From Cinclus cinclus (lineage: Eukaryota; Chordata; Aves; Passeriformes; Cinclidae), in assembly GCF_963662255.1 (NCBI RefSeq), contig NC_085067.1, positions 9,447,148-9,511,147 on the forward strand: DNA of 64,000 bases, written 5' to 3'. Under the pieces are notes generated by a model that did no database searches, was not told the DNA's origin, and saw only the letters and a list, made by a program, of their open reading frames with translations. Shown here in pieces: positions 33,546 through 45,559 of the stretch. The position numbers and the translations under genes were made by a program. Position 1 is the stretch's first letter. Each line of letters begins with the position of its first letter.

Positions 33546-35799
33546 TCTCCTCCAGTTCAGCTGATGAGCTGAAGGAAGTCGAGGTGAATTATGCTTGAAG
33601 TATGTACAGAAAAGCCAACTTCCAAATCTCCTAAGGTGGTTTAAAATTCCTCTTTTCTCTTTTCCGTCTCTCTTTTGGTCTCTTCTTGTTGAAAGCTTCG
33701 ATCTCTGTTAGACTCGAAGGGAATAAAGTAGCAATCCCTCCACTTTGCTGTGTACTGAGCATGTAGCAGCAGCTCTCACAAGGCTCTGAAGAACAGATTA
33801 TTTGGGTCACACGAAAGGTGATGGAATAAGTGCAGCCTGAGGGTCAGAGATCCAAGCAGAGCTGGGTTCCTTTTCCATGTGTGGCACAGGGAGCAGCAGA
33901 GAGGAAGCAGTCTCTGGTTTGTACCTGTGGTGCAGAGGCCAAAGATACTTTAAAAAAATATTTGGCATCTGATTTTGTGGAAGGAATGCTCTGTTGGGCC
34001 TGACTCTCAAGGTGCTAGAGGTGCCCACATGCACCAAGTCACCCTGTAGGTGCAGCTTGCCAGGTGAATCCAAAAGGACCACAGTGGGATAACCCCATCA
34101 CCTGCCACGAGCATTTGGAGAAGCAGATTATGGTTCTGCAGCCAGCACAGCACACCCCAGCCCTTCTGAAAATGACAGATGGAGGATTAATAATGAACTG
34201 GGAATAAACTGTTCTTCAGAGGGTCCAGGAGGAAATTCTCATGGGAACTCTGCAGCTGCTCCACTGTGGTAGGAGCTGTGTGTGGGATTTTTCTCTGCCC
34301 TGAAGCACCAGCTGTGGTGCTGGGCAGAGGAAGCAGCTCCCTGGGGACTGGCCTTGCCCAGGGGGAGCTGGCAGCAGTTGGCATCTGTTGGCATCACACC
34401 ACTGCACTGAACAAGCACTGGAGACCTTAAATGAGGAGGTGTCAGTCCTGCTGCACCCTGCAGTGCCTCAGTCCTGTGCTAAAGCAGCTCATTCAGACAC
34501 CTACACTCACAGCTCTTCTCACTTTCTCATTACTTTGTAGACAATAAAAGCAAAATATTGCCTGTTGGTTGTCAAGGTATCAAGCCTTAGAGGGGATTTT
34601 TCCCCTTCCTTTTTTTTTTCTTTCCCCAAGTAGTATCATGTCTTGGGATTTTTAGACACTAATTGGATTTTTTTTTTTTATTTTTTTTTTTTTTTACCAC
34701 GGTGAGTATTCTTTTGTGAGGTGAACCTGTCTGCACACCAGAGTGCTGGGGGCCATTTATACCTGTGCAGCTTATTACCTGCTCCTTCCTGCACTGATTT
34801 GTCCAAATGGATCAGAACAGTCCCTCCATCTGCAGTAATTCATTAATCAACAGTACCTCACACTCCTCGTGCAGGGGAGCCTGATCTCACATGTGACACT
34901 TCTCTTTCAGGTGTTCCTCTTTCCAGTATTGTAATTAAAGGAAATCTGACCTATGTGCTGGAGTTAATAGATATTTTTATTACACATGCTTGAAGACATA
35001 AAATGGTTGCTCATTCTTCCTTCTCTTCCAGCTCTGCCTGTCTGGTCCACTTAGCTGTTAGGATTATCTGAAGAATGTGTAACCTGGATTATTGTTAGGA
35101 TTTTAACAGAAAAGAATATCCAGAATATTCTCCAGTGACAGGGAAAGGCAAGTGAGTGACAAAGGAGGGACAGCTTCCTCCAGTGTCACATATGCAGAGG
35201 ATATTAATAGGCAGCAGCAAGACAAGGGTGTGGTTCAGAGCATGGAGGGGCTGTGTCTGTCAGACATTAGCAGCAGTAGAACCAATAATAACAACTTTAT
35301 ACACCAGACAGATCAACTAGAACCTCACACTGCCCTTGATATTCTTGTGGAAGGTGCCCCAAAACCTGTAGTGAGCATGAACCACCCTGCACTCATTATC
35401 TCCTCATTCCACAGAGGAGATCTTCAGCAGCAAAGGGACTGTGAAGCTGGAATATCCCATGTGTGCTTCATCAAAGGGATCCTGCCAAGTGGTGGGTTGT
35501 AGGCACCGCTTCCTGGAGCATCCCTGGGTCCACTGATCTTCCAGTTGCTCTCCAGGCTGATTGTGTCTCACCAGCATTGTGAAAGAAGAGCCTCAGCTGC
35601 TCTGTTTGTGTGGCACAGAGGGTCCCAACCCTCAGGAACTGCTCTGCACCTCGCAGAGGTAACACAGTAACACAGACCTGTGTTACGGGTCTTTAGCCAT
35701 TCCTTCTTCTAATCTTTCTGGTTGTTTTTTAATTATTTCTGTAACAAAGTGTGAGGCTGATAGACAGTGTGATGCTCTGGCAAGTGGAAGCTTATATTT
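33546..35799. other. Intronic sequence with T tracts, no gene seen
   Basis: T runs lie at 34610-34619, 34668-34679 and 34681-34695. An open frame at 35152-35502 has no recognised domain and starts at GTG, so I do not call it a gene. Confidence 0.5.
34668..34695. repeat. Interrupted poly-T tract
   Basis: T12-A-T15 on the + strand. It is part of the strand-biased set of T runs in this window. Confidence 0.95.
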
Positions 35800-36200
35800 C
35801 TGACTGTTTATTCGCATCTCTTGTAAATAGGTAATCCTTTGTTCCCTTTTCAAGTTAATGTAATTTAGTTGCAGAGAGATTAGGGAGCTTATCTGAATTT
35901 GGGGAGGAAGTTTGGTGTTCTGAGGCTTAAACCTTTCTTAATCAGAAATGTTGCTTCCTCCTTTGCTCCAGCTTATAACAACCACAATAGGTGCTCAAAC
36001 CAATAACATGCATCCACACAAGAAGCCTGTCCCCAAGTCTAATAACATCTGTAATGACTTGGATGCAGGCTCTAGCTGGGGATTAATGACTAACTGGTTT
36101 TAATGGGCCTCAGATCATCAACTACCTCTCTGTTGGTCATTAATCCCCAGGAAACAGCCTCTGCTGAAACTACCATTGCTTAATTAGAACGTGGTTGGCC
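35800..36200. promoter_or_regulatory. Candidate homeodomain-site enhancer around an inverted repeat
   Basis: It is rich in TAAT-type cores (gttaatgtaatttag, taataacatctgtaatgac, gcttaattagaac) and contains the 19-bp inverted repeat at 36076-36150 with GGATTA/TAATCC sites typical of OTX/PITX/CRX homeodomain proteins. No repeat family is recognised. The regulatory role is inferred. Confidence 0.4.
36076..36150. repeat. 19-bp inverted repeat, one mismatch
   Basis: The left arm CTGGGGATTAATGACTAAC (36076-36094) and right arm GTTGGTCATTAATCCCCAG (36132-36150) are reverse complements except for one position. The first 15 bp are perfect, and the spacer is 37 bp. A weaker outer pairing (GCAGGCT with AGCCTCTGC) extends the fold. 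It could act as a paired homeodomain site or as an RNA hairpin. Confidence 0.9.
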
Positions 36201-38849
36201 AGTTGCTGCACAGCACTGGCTGTGGCTTTGGGGGAATAATGGGAATAAAACAGCTTTATGAACCTGTTGAGTGTCAGATGGACCTTCTGCTGTTTTCCAT
36301 GCGCCTAGAGACAGTGCATCCTCAGGGACAGGCTGGAAGGCAGACTGGCTCAACTCTGCCTCTTCATCCTTGGACTCTCTGGCTCAGGACAGTCCTTATT
36401 TCATTTCGAGGCAGAAAATCCCTCATTCCTTTAGAACTGCTGGTAAGGTCTAAATGCTAGTGAACTGTATTTTTTCAAAGATGGTAAAAGTATGTTTTTA
36501 ATGGAAAACACCAGGTTTAAGTCACCTCATTTACTGTGGTGCAATAGCATGGGTTTTCCCCTCCTTCCACATTTCATATTTATTCATTGCATTTTACTTG
36601 CTAGTCTAAAGCCATAAGGGAAATACATTTTACCTGTAATTTTCTGAGAAGAATAAAAGAGATTTAATCCTTTCCTAGTCTGGATAAACATCTGTGTGAT
36701 CCTCCCTTACCTTAAGATATGGAAAACTCCTTTACTTTTCAGAAGTCTTTGACCACTGTTCAAGCCACAATTTGGAGAAGATACATCTTCAGTGGTAATA
36801 TTAATTATTCATGATGTCCCCAAACAGCATAACCCTACTTGTGCATGCTCCAAATATGATCCAAAGCCCAGTGAAATCTTTCTTTTCAGTGGGTTTGGAT
36901 CGGGCCCTGGAAGCACCTGGATATCATGAATGAAGCTCCACTATCTGCTGGGTATAAGGCTTGTGCTGCCCATAGGATTTGTTGTAATTAAGTTTATTGT
37001 TCCCAACCTCAGGTTGATCCCTTGTTTTGATGGCCTGTGCTCCTCTGCTTCCCAGTATCCATGAATAGTGTTTGATGCCAGAACAGAGGAGGGAAGACAC
37101 TTTTTCCACAGACTCATGTGAAATTCTGAACATTTAGACATCTTTAGAATATACTGCACACACATTCCACTTTCATGAGGCCAGTATAATATGTTCAAAA
37201 GTTTTGTGAATTCCAGGATGTAAGCAGAGTCCTCGTTAGCCTTTTTCTGGATAAGCCCTAATGGCTTGGCCCCAGAGCTGCACAGTCACTCCCTGGGCTG
37301 TTTATGAGCAGTAGTTGTGATCAGGTATTGAGAATGGAGCACCATCAGTCTCCACACAGTCTCTCCACAGGTTTGGCTGCACACTCCAGCCTAGTTAAAA
37401 TTTTAGGAGCAGTAAATGGGGAGATCATGAGTATGAGGTGATACTTTGACCAGTGTTTCCAGACTCACTGGATCCTGCATCACCCGTTAGTCTCCAAATA
37501 CTTCCCATAAAAGCTCAGCCCCACCGCTGCCAGGACAGCTAAAAGTGGAACCTGCACCACAAATCCATGGCAGGAGGGGGTGGAAAGTGATCACAGTACA
37601 GTCTGATGCTGCCTCCCATGCTGTCATCCACAAATCCTGGGGCACTGCCAGGAATTGGAACTGCATTGGCGAGCCACACTTCTGATGCTCTTGTGAAGCA
37701 CACAGATATTTGGAGCTTTATTTAAAGATTTGTGTTCTCCATGGAAAAAGAAATGTGTAGAGGTGGAGTAGAAGGTTGACCATGTGCTGTGTAAAACACC
37801 AGTCAGGACAAGGTCACCAGAGGTCACTTGCTTTCTTTCATGCATCCCATCCTGTCGTTGGAGGAACCGCACAAGTTTTTCTGCAGGTTTTGTTTGGTTT
37901 TGGTTGGGTGATGGTGTGCAATGAAATGAATAGGTGTATTTATAAATCTCTAAGTTATTTCTCAGGAAATATTAAGCATTTTATCAAGATCCTTAAAACC
38001 AAGCTTCATCTGTAGAAAATTGCCTCACACTGTGACTTTTTCACTGAGAATTTGAGTCCATTACCTACCTATTAAGCAGTTAGGAGATCTGATTTTAATG
38101 TCTGTAATAGAGCTTTTAATTTTAATGGAAAGGAGCGGTAGCAGATGCTGCAGTGCAGAATTTCACGTGTTCCCTGCTCTTGTGGAGCTGCCCTAGCTGC
38201 AGGATTCAAACCAAAGTATGGAACTTTTGTCTTCTAAGGGCAGGAGTGGGGTATGGCTGAAGCTCTTGCAGTGCTGATAGCCCAAAGGGAATCTAAGCAC
38301 CACTTAAATGTTGTTTCCACCAGAGCCCCCAGTCTGAATCTGTGTTTAAACAGAGTACAGGGGTTCTGCTGCTCCTGTGGCACTCAGGGGAAAACTCACC
38401 CAAATGGAAATAGGCCATAAATGACCTGTTGGTGTCTATCCTTATTGCCTCCTGGCTGTGGAACAGTCCCCATGCACTTTTCTCTCATATCTTAGCATCC
38501 ATGTCTTCCTTATATTTGACCAGCTGGAGCACCAAGTCCTAGCAGGCAATAGAAGGCGTTTTAATCCATTTATGTTGATGCAGCCAGAAGAATAGTGTCT
38601 GCAAGTACACTGAGATTAACTGATATTTTACAAGCAGATTCTTTCACCAATTTGGCTATGTTTCAGTCCCACAGAAGTGGATCCTTGCTGGGAGACTGAA
38701 TTCTGCTACGCAGAATAACATCCCAGTTCATCCTAAGGAAGGATATTCTGGATTTTATAAGCTCTTTGGAATGAGTTCTGTAGGAACTTCAGACTGGCTG
38801 AGCAGAACAGGTCTGGACACTCAAACACTGCCAGTACTAATTGCTGGCA
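36201..38849. other. Intronic sequence, no gene seen
   Basis: Ordinary intron. Frames at 36191-36460, 36941-37198 and 37624-37872 have no recognisable content. Confidence 0.5.
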
Positions 38850-39130
38850 AAACGTTTTTTTCTTTTTTATTAAAGCTGTGTATTATCATCAGCTCTTTGC
38901 ATTGAGCTTTCTAAACTGAGGCAATATACACAGACTTTTAACATGCTTCAAATTCACCACTGCTGGCACATTACAATCTGGTAATTCAGTCATAATTTCC
39001 TACTTTTTTAATCAATGACTCAAGAATAATATCAGCCTATTACAAGAATGATAAGAAAAGCTGAAATTAATATATATATATATATATATATATGCTAAAG
39101 CTATTCTTCTGATTAAATAAAAGGATAATA
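38850..39130. promoter_or_regulatory. Candidate AT-rich conserved element
   Basis: Low-CpG, AT-rich sequence with homeodomain-type cores and an (AT)n tract at its right end. The evidence is weak. Confidence 0.2.
39069..39093. repeat. (AT)n microsatellite
   Basis: About 25 bp of alternating AT/TA. Confidence 0.95.
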
Positions 39131-40464
39131 TGCATTAACTATTGAAAATAAGGAATGTTTCCTTTTTGAATTCTTAATGTTTGGGGGCATGGTGATCTTT
39201 TTCTTCAGGTTGAGAGGCAGCAGATTTAGTGAGGGTACTTATCAAGAGCTGGGGTCCACAGGTCATATCACTGTATAAAGAATAAACAGGAGAAGGAATA
39301 TGCCATTTAAGACCTAAGTAGCTGTTGTGCTGACAGATCTCTCATTCCTCTTAGAGTGCCATTTGGGTTAGATGCACATTTAAGATTTCTTGTAATAGTC
39401 AGTAGTCACAGACTTTTGGTGTTGTCCTTAAAACAAATAGATATTTGAGTCTAAGTGGGAAAACGGTGATTTTTATTTGCTTGGGATTTTCCTTATAAAT
39501 AACTGTATATAATTCCTAGATGTCCTCTGGCTTTGGCATAGTGCAATGAAGGGAGGAATTTACACCAAGGCCTCTCATCTCCATTCCCTCACCTTCCCTC
39601 CCCCAGAAAACACCAACCCCTTTATCCAGCAGCTCCCAGTGTCTCAAAAGAAACAATTGTGGCTTAAGGAATGAGATGCTACCAGCAAACAGCGCAATAA
39701 CTGTTCCTTAATTCAGTCCACTTCTCCAGCCAGTGTCAATTACTCATATAAAAACCAATTTTAAGTGTATTCTTCAAGGTTAAATTCCCCCAAAGCCTGT
39801 GGACTGCTGCCAGGGGCTGTGAACCCTTCATGCAGGTCACCCGGTATCTGAATCTCCTGTTGCAAATCACTGCTCTCCCCATTACTCCTTTGGCATGTAC
39901 CTGATTTGGTTGACATTTCCATAATTAATTTATAACAGCAATAACCCTGAGATAAGCCTATTTATAGATTTGTGCAAGCTGTATAAGACTATAGATAAAA
40001 TCTTGCTTCATTAACATATTTAAAGTACTTGGGAGACTCTTGCCTGATAGTGTAGTTGGTGTGATTATCAAATTATACGATGGAAAGCTCAAGTGTTTAA
40101 TGTGCATTCAGTGCCTATAAGCTGCTTTCCACTTGAGATCACAAGGGTAATTCAGGGGACACAAACGCTGTCCTGGGCTGTTGACCCAAGGAGTTCTGTG
40201 TACTGCCAGGCACCGTGGAGCTGGGGAAGGCAATTCCTCTTTTTCAGATATTTCCTTTCAGGGAATTTATGAATTCTTTGCATCTATTCTCTGCAGTTAT
40301 TTTTCTCCTTCTGTCATTGACATCAGTGCAAAGTCAAGGGTAAAATAATGCCAAATCACAAATACACTCATTCAGCTCTCCCAGGTGTAAAAGTTATTTT
40401 ATGGTTTGAATGCAAGAAAGAATTTGATTGTATGCATTTTTTTTCTCTAAATCATCTCCAATAT
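39131..40464. other. Intronic sequence, no gene seen
   Basis: The 39900-40140 part is AT-rich with TAAT cores (cataattaatttataac) and CTCAAGTGTTTAAT, an NKX2-like AAGTG site. It might be a small conserved element. Otherwise nothing is seen. Confidence 0.4.
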
Positions 40465-40692
40465 ATTTTTTGTTCTGTTTTGTTTTTTGTTAGTTGGTTG
40501 GTTTTTTGGAGGTTTTTTTTTTATTTTGGTTTTTGTTTTGTTTTGGTTTTTTTATGTTGTTGTTTCATTGGTTTTTTGTTTGCTTGTTTGTTTGTTGTTT
40601 TCTTGTTTTGAGGTTTGTTTGTTTTTGAGGGTTTTTTTGTATTTTTTTGTTTGGTTTGGTTCGTTTTTTTGGGATTTTTTTGTGACACAAAA
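40465..40692. repeat. T/G-rich low-complexity tract
   Basis: About 230 bp of degenerate GTTT/GTTTT units and T runs. The longest T run is 10 bp at 40513-40522. It creates a false Lys/Asn/Thr-rich frame on the minus strand and a false Phe/Val-rich frame on the plus strand. Confidence 0.95.
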
Positions 40693-41189
40693 TGAGATTG
40701 TCTTTCCAAAAGTCAGAGATCTTGTGCATGTGAAAGAATAGTTTATTTCTGTCTATGCTGTGCAGGGGGAGCTTCCCAGAGAAGCCAGGCAGGCTGAGTG
40801 AGACAGAGAAAATACAGACTGTACAGCATCATGGAAATGGTGCTCTGTTTGTGAGTTAGGATAAAGCACAAAGAGGACAAAACAAGTGAGGTGTGTAGGG
40901 TGCTTTTAAAGAATATGACAGAGCTTGTGTCATGGCTCAGCACTGACACATTCCCTGATGAGTTCCTCCTGGCAGAGGCATTCCTGAGATATTTTGCCAC
41001 AAGCCAAAGTGTTGCAGCAAGATCTGGGTTCCCCTGAGGCTGCAGTGGAGGTCAGAGCTCTGTGTGTCCTGCTGGACCACACCACGCTCCTGATGCTGCC
41101 AGGTGTGCTCTGGGTGATTGATGGAGACCCCTCCTCTGTCCAGCTGCACAGGTAATTGCCAACCTGCAGCTGGCTGTGCCGCAGAGTTG
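40693..41189. other. Intronic sequence, no gene seen
   Basis: Mixed composition with no repeat or exon signature. The minus-strand frames here have no domain. Confidence 0.45.
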
Positions 41190-41660
41190 TGCTTGTTACA
41201 GACCTTAAGATATTTAATTTGTAAACACTTAATAACGCATAGCCTACAGTAGCTTGGCTGGTCTTATCTGTCAACCAAATCAAAATCAATACGTCCCCAG
41301 GGTATAAGCTATGATTGTCTGGGCTGCGGAGTCTAATAGGATTAAGTGTTTGGGACCTTCTCTAACATTACAGTCCACAATCCTAGTTAGAGAAAGTTAA
41401 AGACCAGCTTGCCACTGTAGCAGGCATGATTGCTTAGGGGTCTGAAAAATCATTAAAGCTTGTCCTCTTAAACGTTGATTGTTCCCTAGTGATTTATTGA
41501 CAAAACACAAAAAGTGCTCTATACTGCACTCTAATTATATGTATGAGGCTAGGAAATCTCATGGGAAATTAAATAAAATTTACAGCTTGATGGTTTTATG
41601 CTCTTGGGAGACATACCTTCTTAATAAGATCTTATAGCTGGGAATATTTATGAGGTTAAA
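41190..41660. promoter_or_regulatory. Candidate conserved intronic enhancer
   Basis: The block has CpGs in an AT-rich context (aataacgcatag, aatacgtcc, ctgcggag, aaacgttg). Site-like words include ggattaagtgtttgg (NKX2-like), ttgattgttccctag and taattatatg. No repeat signature or frame is seen. The role is inferred. Confidence 0.4.
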
Positions 41661-42064
41661 ATCTGTGGGCTTGAGCGAAGACCTCACCTTTGCAAAGGGA
41701 GGGGCCTTTGTGTTTTTCTTTCAGTGTAAATAATTTCAGTGAAAAGCAAAGTAGGCAAAAATTACAATAAAGGGATATAGTGGGAATTACCGAGTCATTG
41801 TATTCAATACCTGTCAATAGGGGGAACTTCAGAGGTGGGGAAGGGGCGAGGGCAGCTGCCTGCCCTTTGTGACATTCTGGAGTTGGTGCTTGCACTCTGT
41901 TGCCTGTGACATTCCTGTCGTGGCCAGGTGAGTCCATGCAGAAGCTGTGAAGGTAAGGGACAGTCTAAGGCTTTCTAGCTGGGGAAGGTGTGAAAATTAT
42001 TGTTACAGACATGTACGTGTGTACTGCGATGGATGGTTTTCTCCTGTGAGCAAAATAATTTCTA
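41661..42064. other. Intronic sequence, no gene seen
   Basis: About 400 bp of mixed composition with no exon or repeat signature. Confidence 0.45.
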
Positions 42065-42135
42065 ATCATAGATTCAGAGAATATCCAGAGTTGGAAGGAG
42101 GTCAGTGCAGTCCAGCTCCCCTGCCCTGCACAGGG
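42065..42135 (-). mobile_element. CR1 LINE 3' end fragment (antisense)
   Basis: Reads atcatagattcagagaatat, then ccagagttggaaggaggtca and ccctgccctgcacagg. This is a diverged 70-bp antisense CR1 terminus with the terminal agaatc-type repeat. Confidence 0.8.
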
Positions 42136-42704
42136 TCAAACCTGCAGATCTGTGGCCTGGGCCATTCTTAATGAAACTGGGAAGCCCAAAGTCCTTGGAG
42201 ATGTGTAATATCATCTTTATATTTGGGAATGGTCATATAGTTCCTGTTTGTTATCAGATCACATATGTGATCAGACATTTTAAATTGGCAGTTTGACTCC
42301 AAATGGGGCTGGTGAGAGCAGGACATCAGTGCAGTGTAATAGTGTCACCAAATTCCCTGAGACATGGAGACTAAATCTGTACAGAGTCAGCTGTATAAAT
42401 AAAAGAAAAATGTCCTTTTCTCACAAGCTAGAGCAATTATGGGAGAACACAAATAGAATCAAAGGTGGTAACAAAATTGGCCAGAAATCCCTAGTGAAGT
42501 TTTGAATGTTTTATTAAGTGGGACCCATTGGAAGTTGGCCTAGGAGTGAAAACAAGAACACTCTGCTAGTGACTCTTCACATGTAAAGGATAATTAATAT
42601 ACAGGACAATTCTCTGTAGGCCCTGAAGCAGTTTTTGATTAAGGCACTTAACTGGGACTTTGGAGAATTAGGTGCACCACTTGATTTTGATGTAGAGCAG
42701 CTTT
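42136..42704. other. Intronic sequence, no gene seen
   Basis: Short frames at 42105-42296 and 42293-42505 have no recognised content. Confidence 0.45.
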
Positions 42705-42780
42705 GTGATATTGGGCAAAGCATTGCATCTCTCCACGCCACAGTTTCCACGTGTAGATAGGATTGTGATCCTTCCTTTAT
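42705..42780 (+). mobile_element. MIR-like SINE fossil
   Basis: Reads ttgtgatattgggcaaagca, ctctccacgccacagtttcc and gtgtagataggattgtgat. This matches the MIR core (gtgaccttgggcaagtcact...cctcagtttcc...ctgtaaaatgggg) in sense orientation with strong divergence. Confidence 0.65.
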
Positions 42781-44989
42781 CTCCCCTCCCTGTTCATCCT
42801 GTATTCTCTTTGAGGCAAGGATGATGTGCCAGGCTCCAGCTCGTGGTCCCCAGCAGGGATTCTCTCTGTTGTTGTTGTCACAGCCACAACAAGGGGCTTG
42901 TCCTTTATCTCTGTAACTTCTGAACGTGAGCAGTGATAACTCTCACCAACTTTTCCCTGCTGTCATCCTCCTCTTGGTCCACAATGAAAACAGAAACAGC
43001 TTAATTAGAATATACTTGACAGGAGTCCATGAAGAAAAGAAAGATGCGAATTCTCCTGGTTGCACAACTTGATTGTGATTATGTTGCTAATTTAAAAACT
43101 AAAAAAAAATTTAAAAACCTACAAAAAAATAAATTAACATCTTTCTTGGTGCCCTTTTGAAAAGGCATGGGAAGGGGAGAGGGCAGAGGAAGGGTGGGTG
43201 TCACCTCCCCTCTGTCTGAGGGGATCTGTATGATCTGTACTAATAATCCATGGCCTGGACTCCAGCTTCTCACCTCACTTACCTGGAGCAAATCAAATGT
43301 GGCTCCATTAAAATGTATGAAAGTACTTGGATGCAAAATGCCTTGATGTTAAATGTAAGGAGAATAAACCTCTGTATATTAGCTACTCCTTCCCCCAAAT
43401 CCTTCTAAATTCAGCAGCCATGTGAATCAGATTTGTGTTCCTGTAAGGCTGCCTTTTCATGTGATAGCTCCAATCATTTATGGAGCAGACTTGCCTAATT
43501 TTGTATTCCCCCACCCCACACTACTGCTCCCCCCGTGCACACACCTTTTCCTCACCCTCCTGCACACAATGAAATGTCTGATCAGTTCAGAGAGAGCTTA
43601 GAAAGCCTCTGCCTGGGATGAAGGAGAAATTTATTAGTGAAAGACAAGACTCCCTGATAATCAGGGAGTATTGAAATCCCTGATTTAATTTGAATATGGT
43701 ACGGAGCATGTCTCTTCCTGCCTTCATTACTGTGAAGTCTGTGCCTGATAATGTGTCTTTTTACTTAAGGATATTATGCTGGGGAAAAAATGCTTGATGG
43801 GCCACTCTAGCTGAGGTGAAAAGGTTTTGGTATGTTTTAATAAAGATGGATATCACTAAGAATGTTTGAAATATGTGGAAGTAAAATTTGTTACAAGTTA
43901 CAAATCAAAGCCTAAAAATGTCACTTATCTCCTAATGATACTTCTACACAGATTATTAATTTCATTTTAGGAGACCAATGAATGTTACATTTTTATGACA
44001 TTGATTAAATGTCTCACTGCCATCCTCCCATCCATCCTTTTCATTTTCAAAAATCCATATCCGACTTTAACAAAACCCAGCTCATAAATTTGTGTTTTAC
44101 TGCTCACCAAAGCAGAGTTGGATGGCAATCCACCTGCTAACTTTGGATTTGCACTCCTCTTATCTCTCAGAATCACTGGTGTTGGCTTTCTTTTTCCCAT
44201 CCAAACAGTATTTCACATGTGAAATGGGTTTTTCACTCGCTATCTTACATCTAAAAATGTTTTGGCACAGACAGCACGGCTGGTGCCACCAGGACTTCAG
44301 AAAGGGGCACAGGAGCTGCTGCTCAGTGATTTGAGGGAAGTATCTTGAAATGTTTTGGTGACTTCTGCCTCCCCCCCGTGGGAACTGCACCTCCAGCCCT
44401 CTGGTCACAGGCAGGGATTCATCCTGCAAGAGAAACAAGATGTGAAAAATTCCCTCCCTGTACAGACTGACCTGCCCCTGCTCTGGTTATGGTTGGCTGA
44501 TATTTAGGCAAATTACACGTGGTGCCAGACCACATTTATGACGTTTTCATTTCTTAGTCTTGTAATGGTGCTGAAGTTGTGTGAAGGAGAGGGACAGAAA
44601 CTTCCTGTTCCTTCCCTGCTCCCGTTCCTCACCTCCAATCCCACCCACATTAAACTCTACCTCTGGCCTTACCACTTGCATATTTATAGTCTCCTGATCT
44701 CAGACTGGTATTTAAAAAATCACAAGGGAAACAAATTAAGGCCCTCTCTCCAGTGAGAAGGGAAAGCCTTGGCCTTAGGTGTCCCTAACTTCAACCCCAC
44801 AGTTGGATTTGGTCTTTTGAACACTATTGTGCTGCTGGGAACAAAGTCAAATTAGCAACAATTCACATCCAACAGACAAAATCTAAAGAGAGCAACAATG
44901 TTCAAAGAGTGTCTAATTGATATTGATTTTAACCTGCTTGTCTTAAACATGACTTCTCTCTTTGAGATGAGTCTCCTGCCAGGCCCTGC
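42781..44989. other. Intronic sequence, no gene seen
   Basis: Contains a 21-bp palindrome at 43649-43669 and a C-rich patch near 43509-43535. No exon is recognised. Confidence 0.5.
43649..43669. repeat. 21-bp palindrome
   Basis: ACTCCCTGA-taa-TCAGGGAGT has a perfect 9-bp stem and a 3-nt loop. A further copy of atccctgat follows at about 43676. Confidence 0.9.
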
Positions 44990-45490
44990 ATCCCTCGGTG
45001 CAGGGGTGTGAGCGTGGCCTCGGTGCCGGAGCCCCGGGCTTCTCTCTCTGCTTTTCTTAGGGTGCTGCTCCATCAGGGATGGCCACAGCTTTGGGAATCC
45101 GGTGTTACCCAGCCTTGGCTGCCCTTGTGACAGGGACAGCCACCGTGCTGAGTCCAGCAGGAGCAGCTGGCCCCAGGTTCCCAGCCAGGTCACCTCCCCA
45201 GATCCATCCCTCGGGGATGCCGCTTCGGGAGGCAGCTCAGATGAGCTGGGGCAGTCGGTGCTCAGCAGGTGCCATGAGAACAGCCAGGATGGACCGTGGG
45301 GAAGGGCCAAGCCGAGCTCCTCGGGGCTGTCCTGACACTCCCCCGGCTCAGGGGAGGCTCTGCCTGCGGGGCGATGTGGCAGCACACACCAGCTCTGGTC
45401 CCTTCTCCCTCCTCCCTCACGTCGCACACTCAGACACATGGGATGTTTCATAAAGAAAAAATATGGCATGTTTACAGAGAGAAATTTCAA
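44990..45490. other. GC- and CpG-richer segment
   Basis: About 450 bp with CpGs (gtgagcgtggcctcggtgcc, gagccccggg, ccctcggggatgccgcttcg) in an otherwise CpG-poor intron. Open frames of 124 codons (+) and 212 codons (-) cross it but show no domain or splice borders, and high GC lengthens chance frames. It could be a small CpG-rich regulatory element or orphan CpG patch. Confidence 0.4.
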
Positions 45491-45559
45491 GAAGTGTTAA
45501 TTTAATATGCTAAAGTGTTCCCTTCAGCATTTTACCTTTGTTGTTGTTTTCACAAAACA

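Noticed and set aside
35152..35502. 116-codon plus-strand frame
   Set aside because: It begins at GTG with no known domain. Several frames of this size are expected in 64 kb, so it is not called.
40521..40709. Lys/Asn/Thr-rich minus-strand frame
   Set aside because: It is a direct translation of the T/G-rich low-complexity tract.
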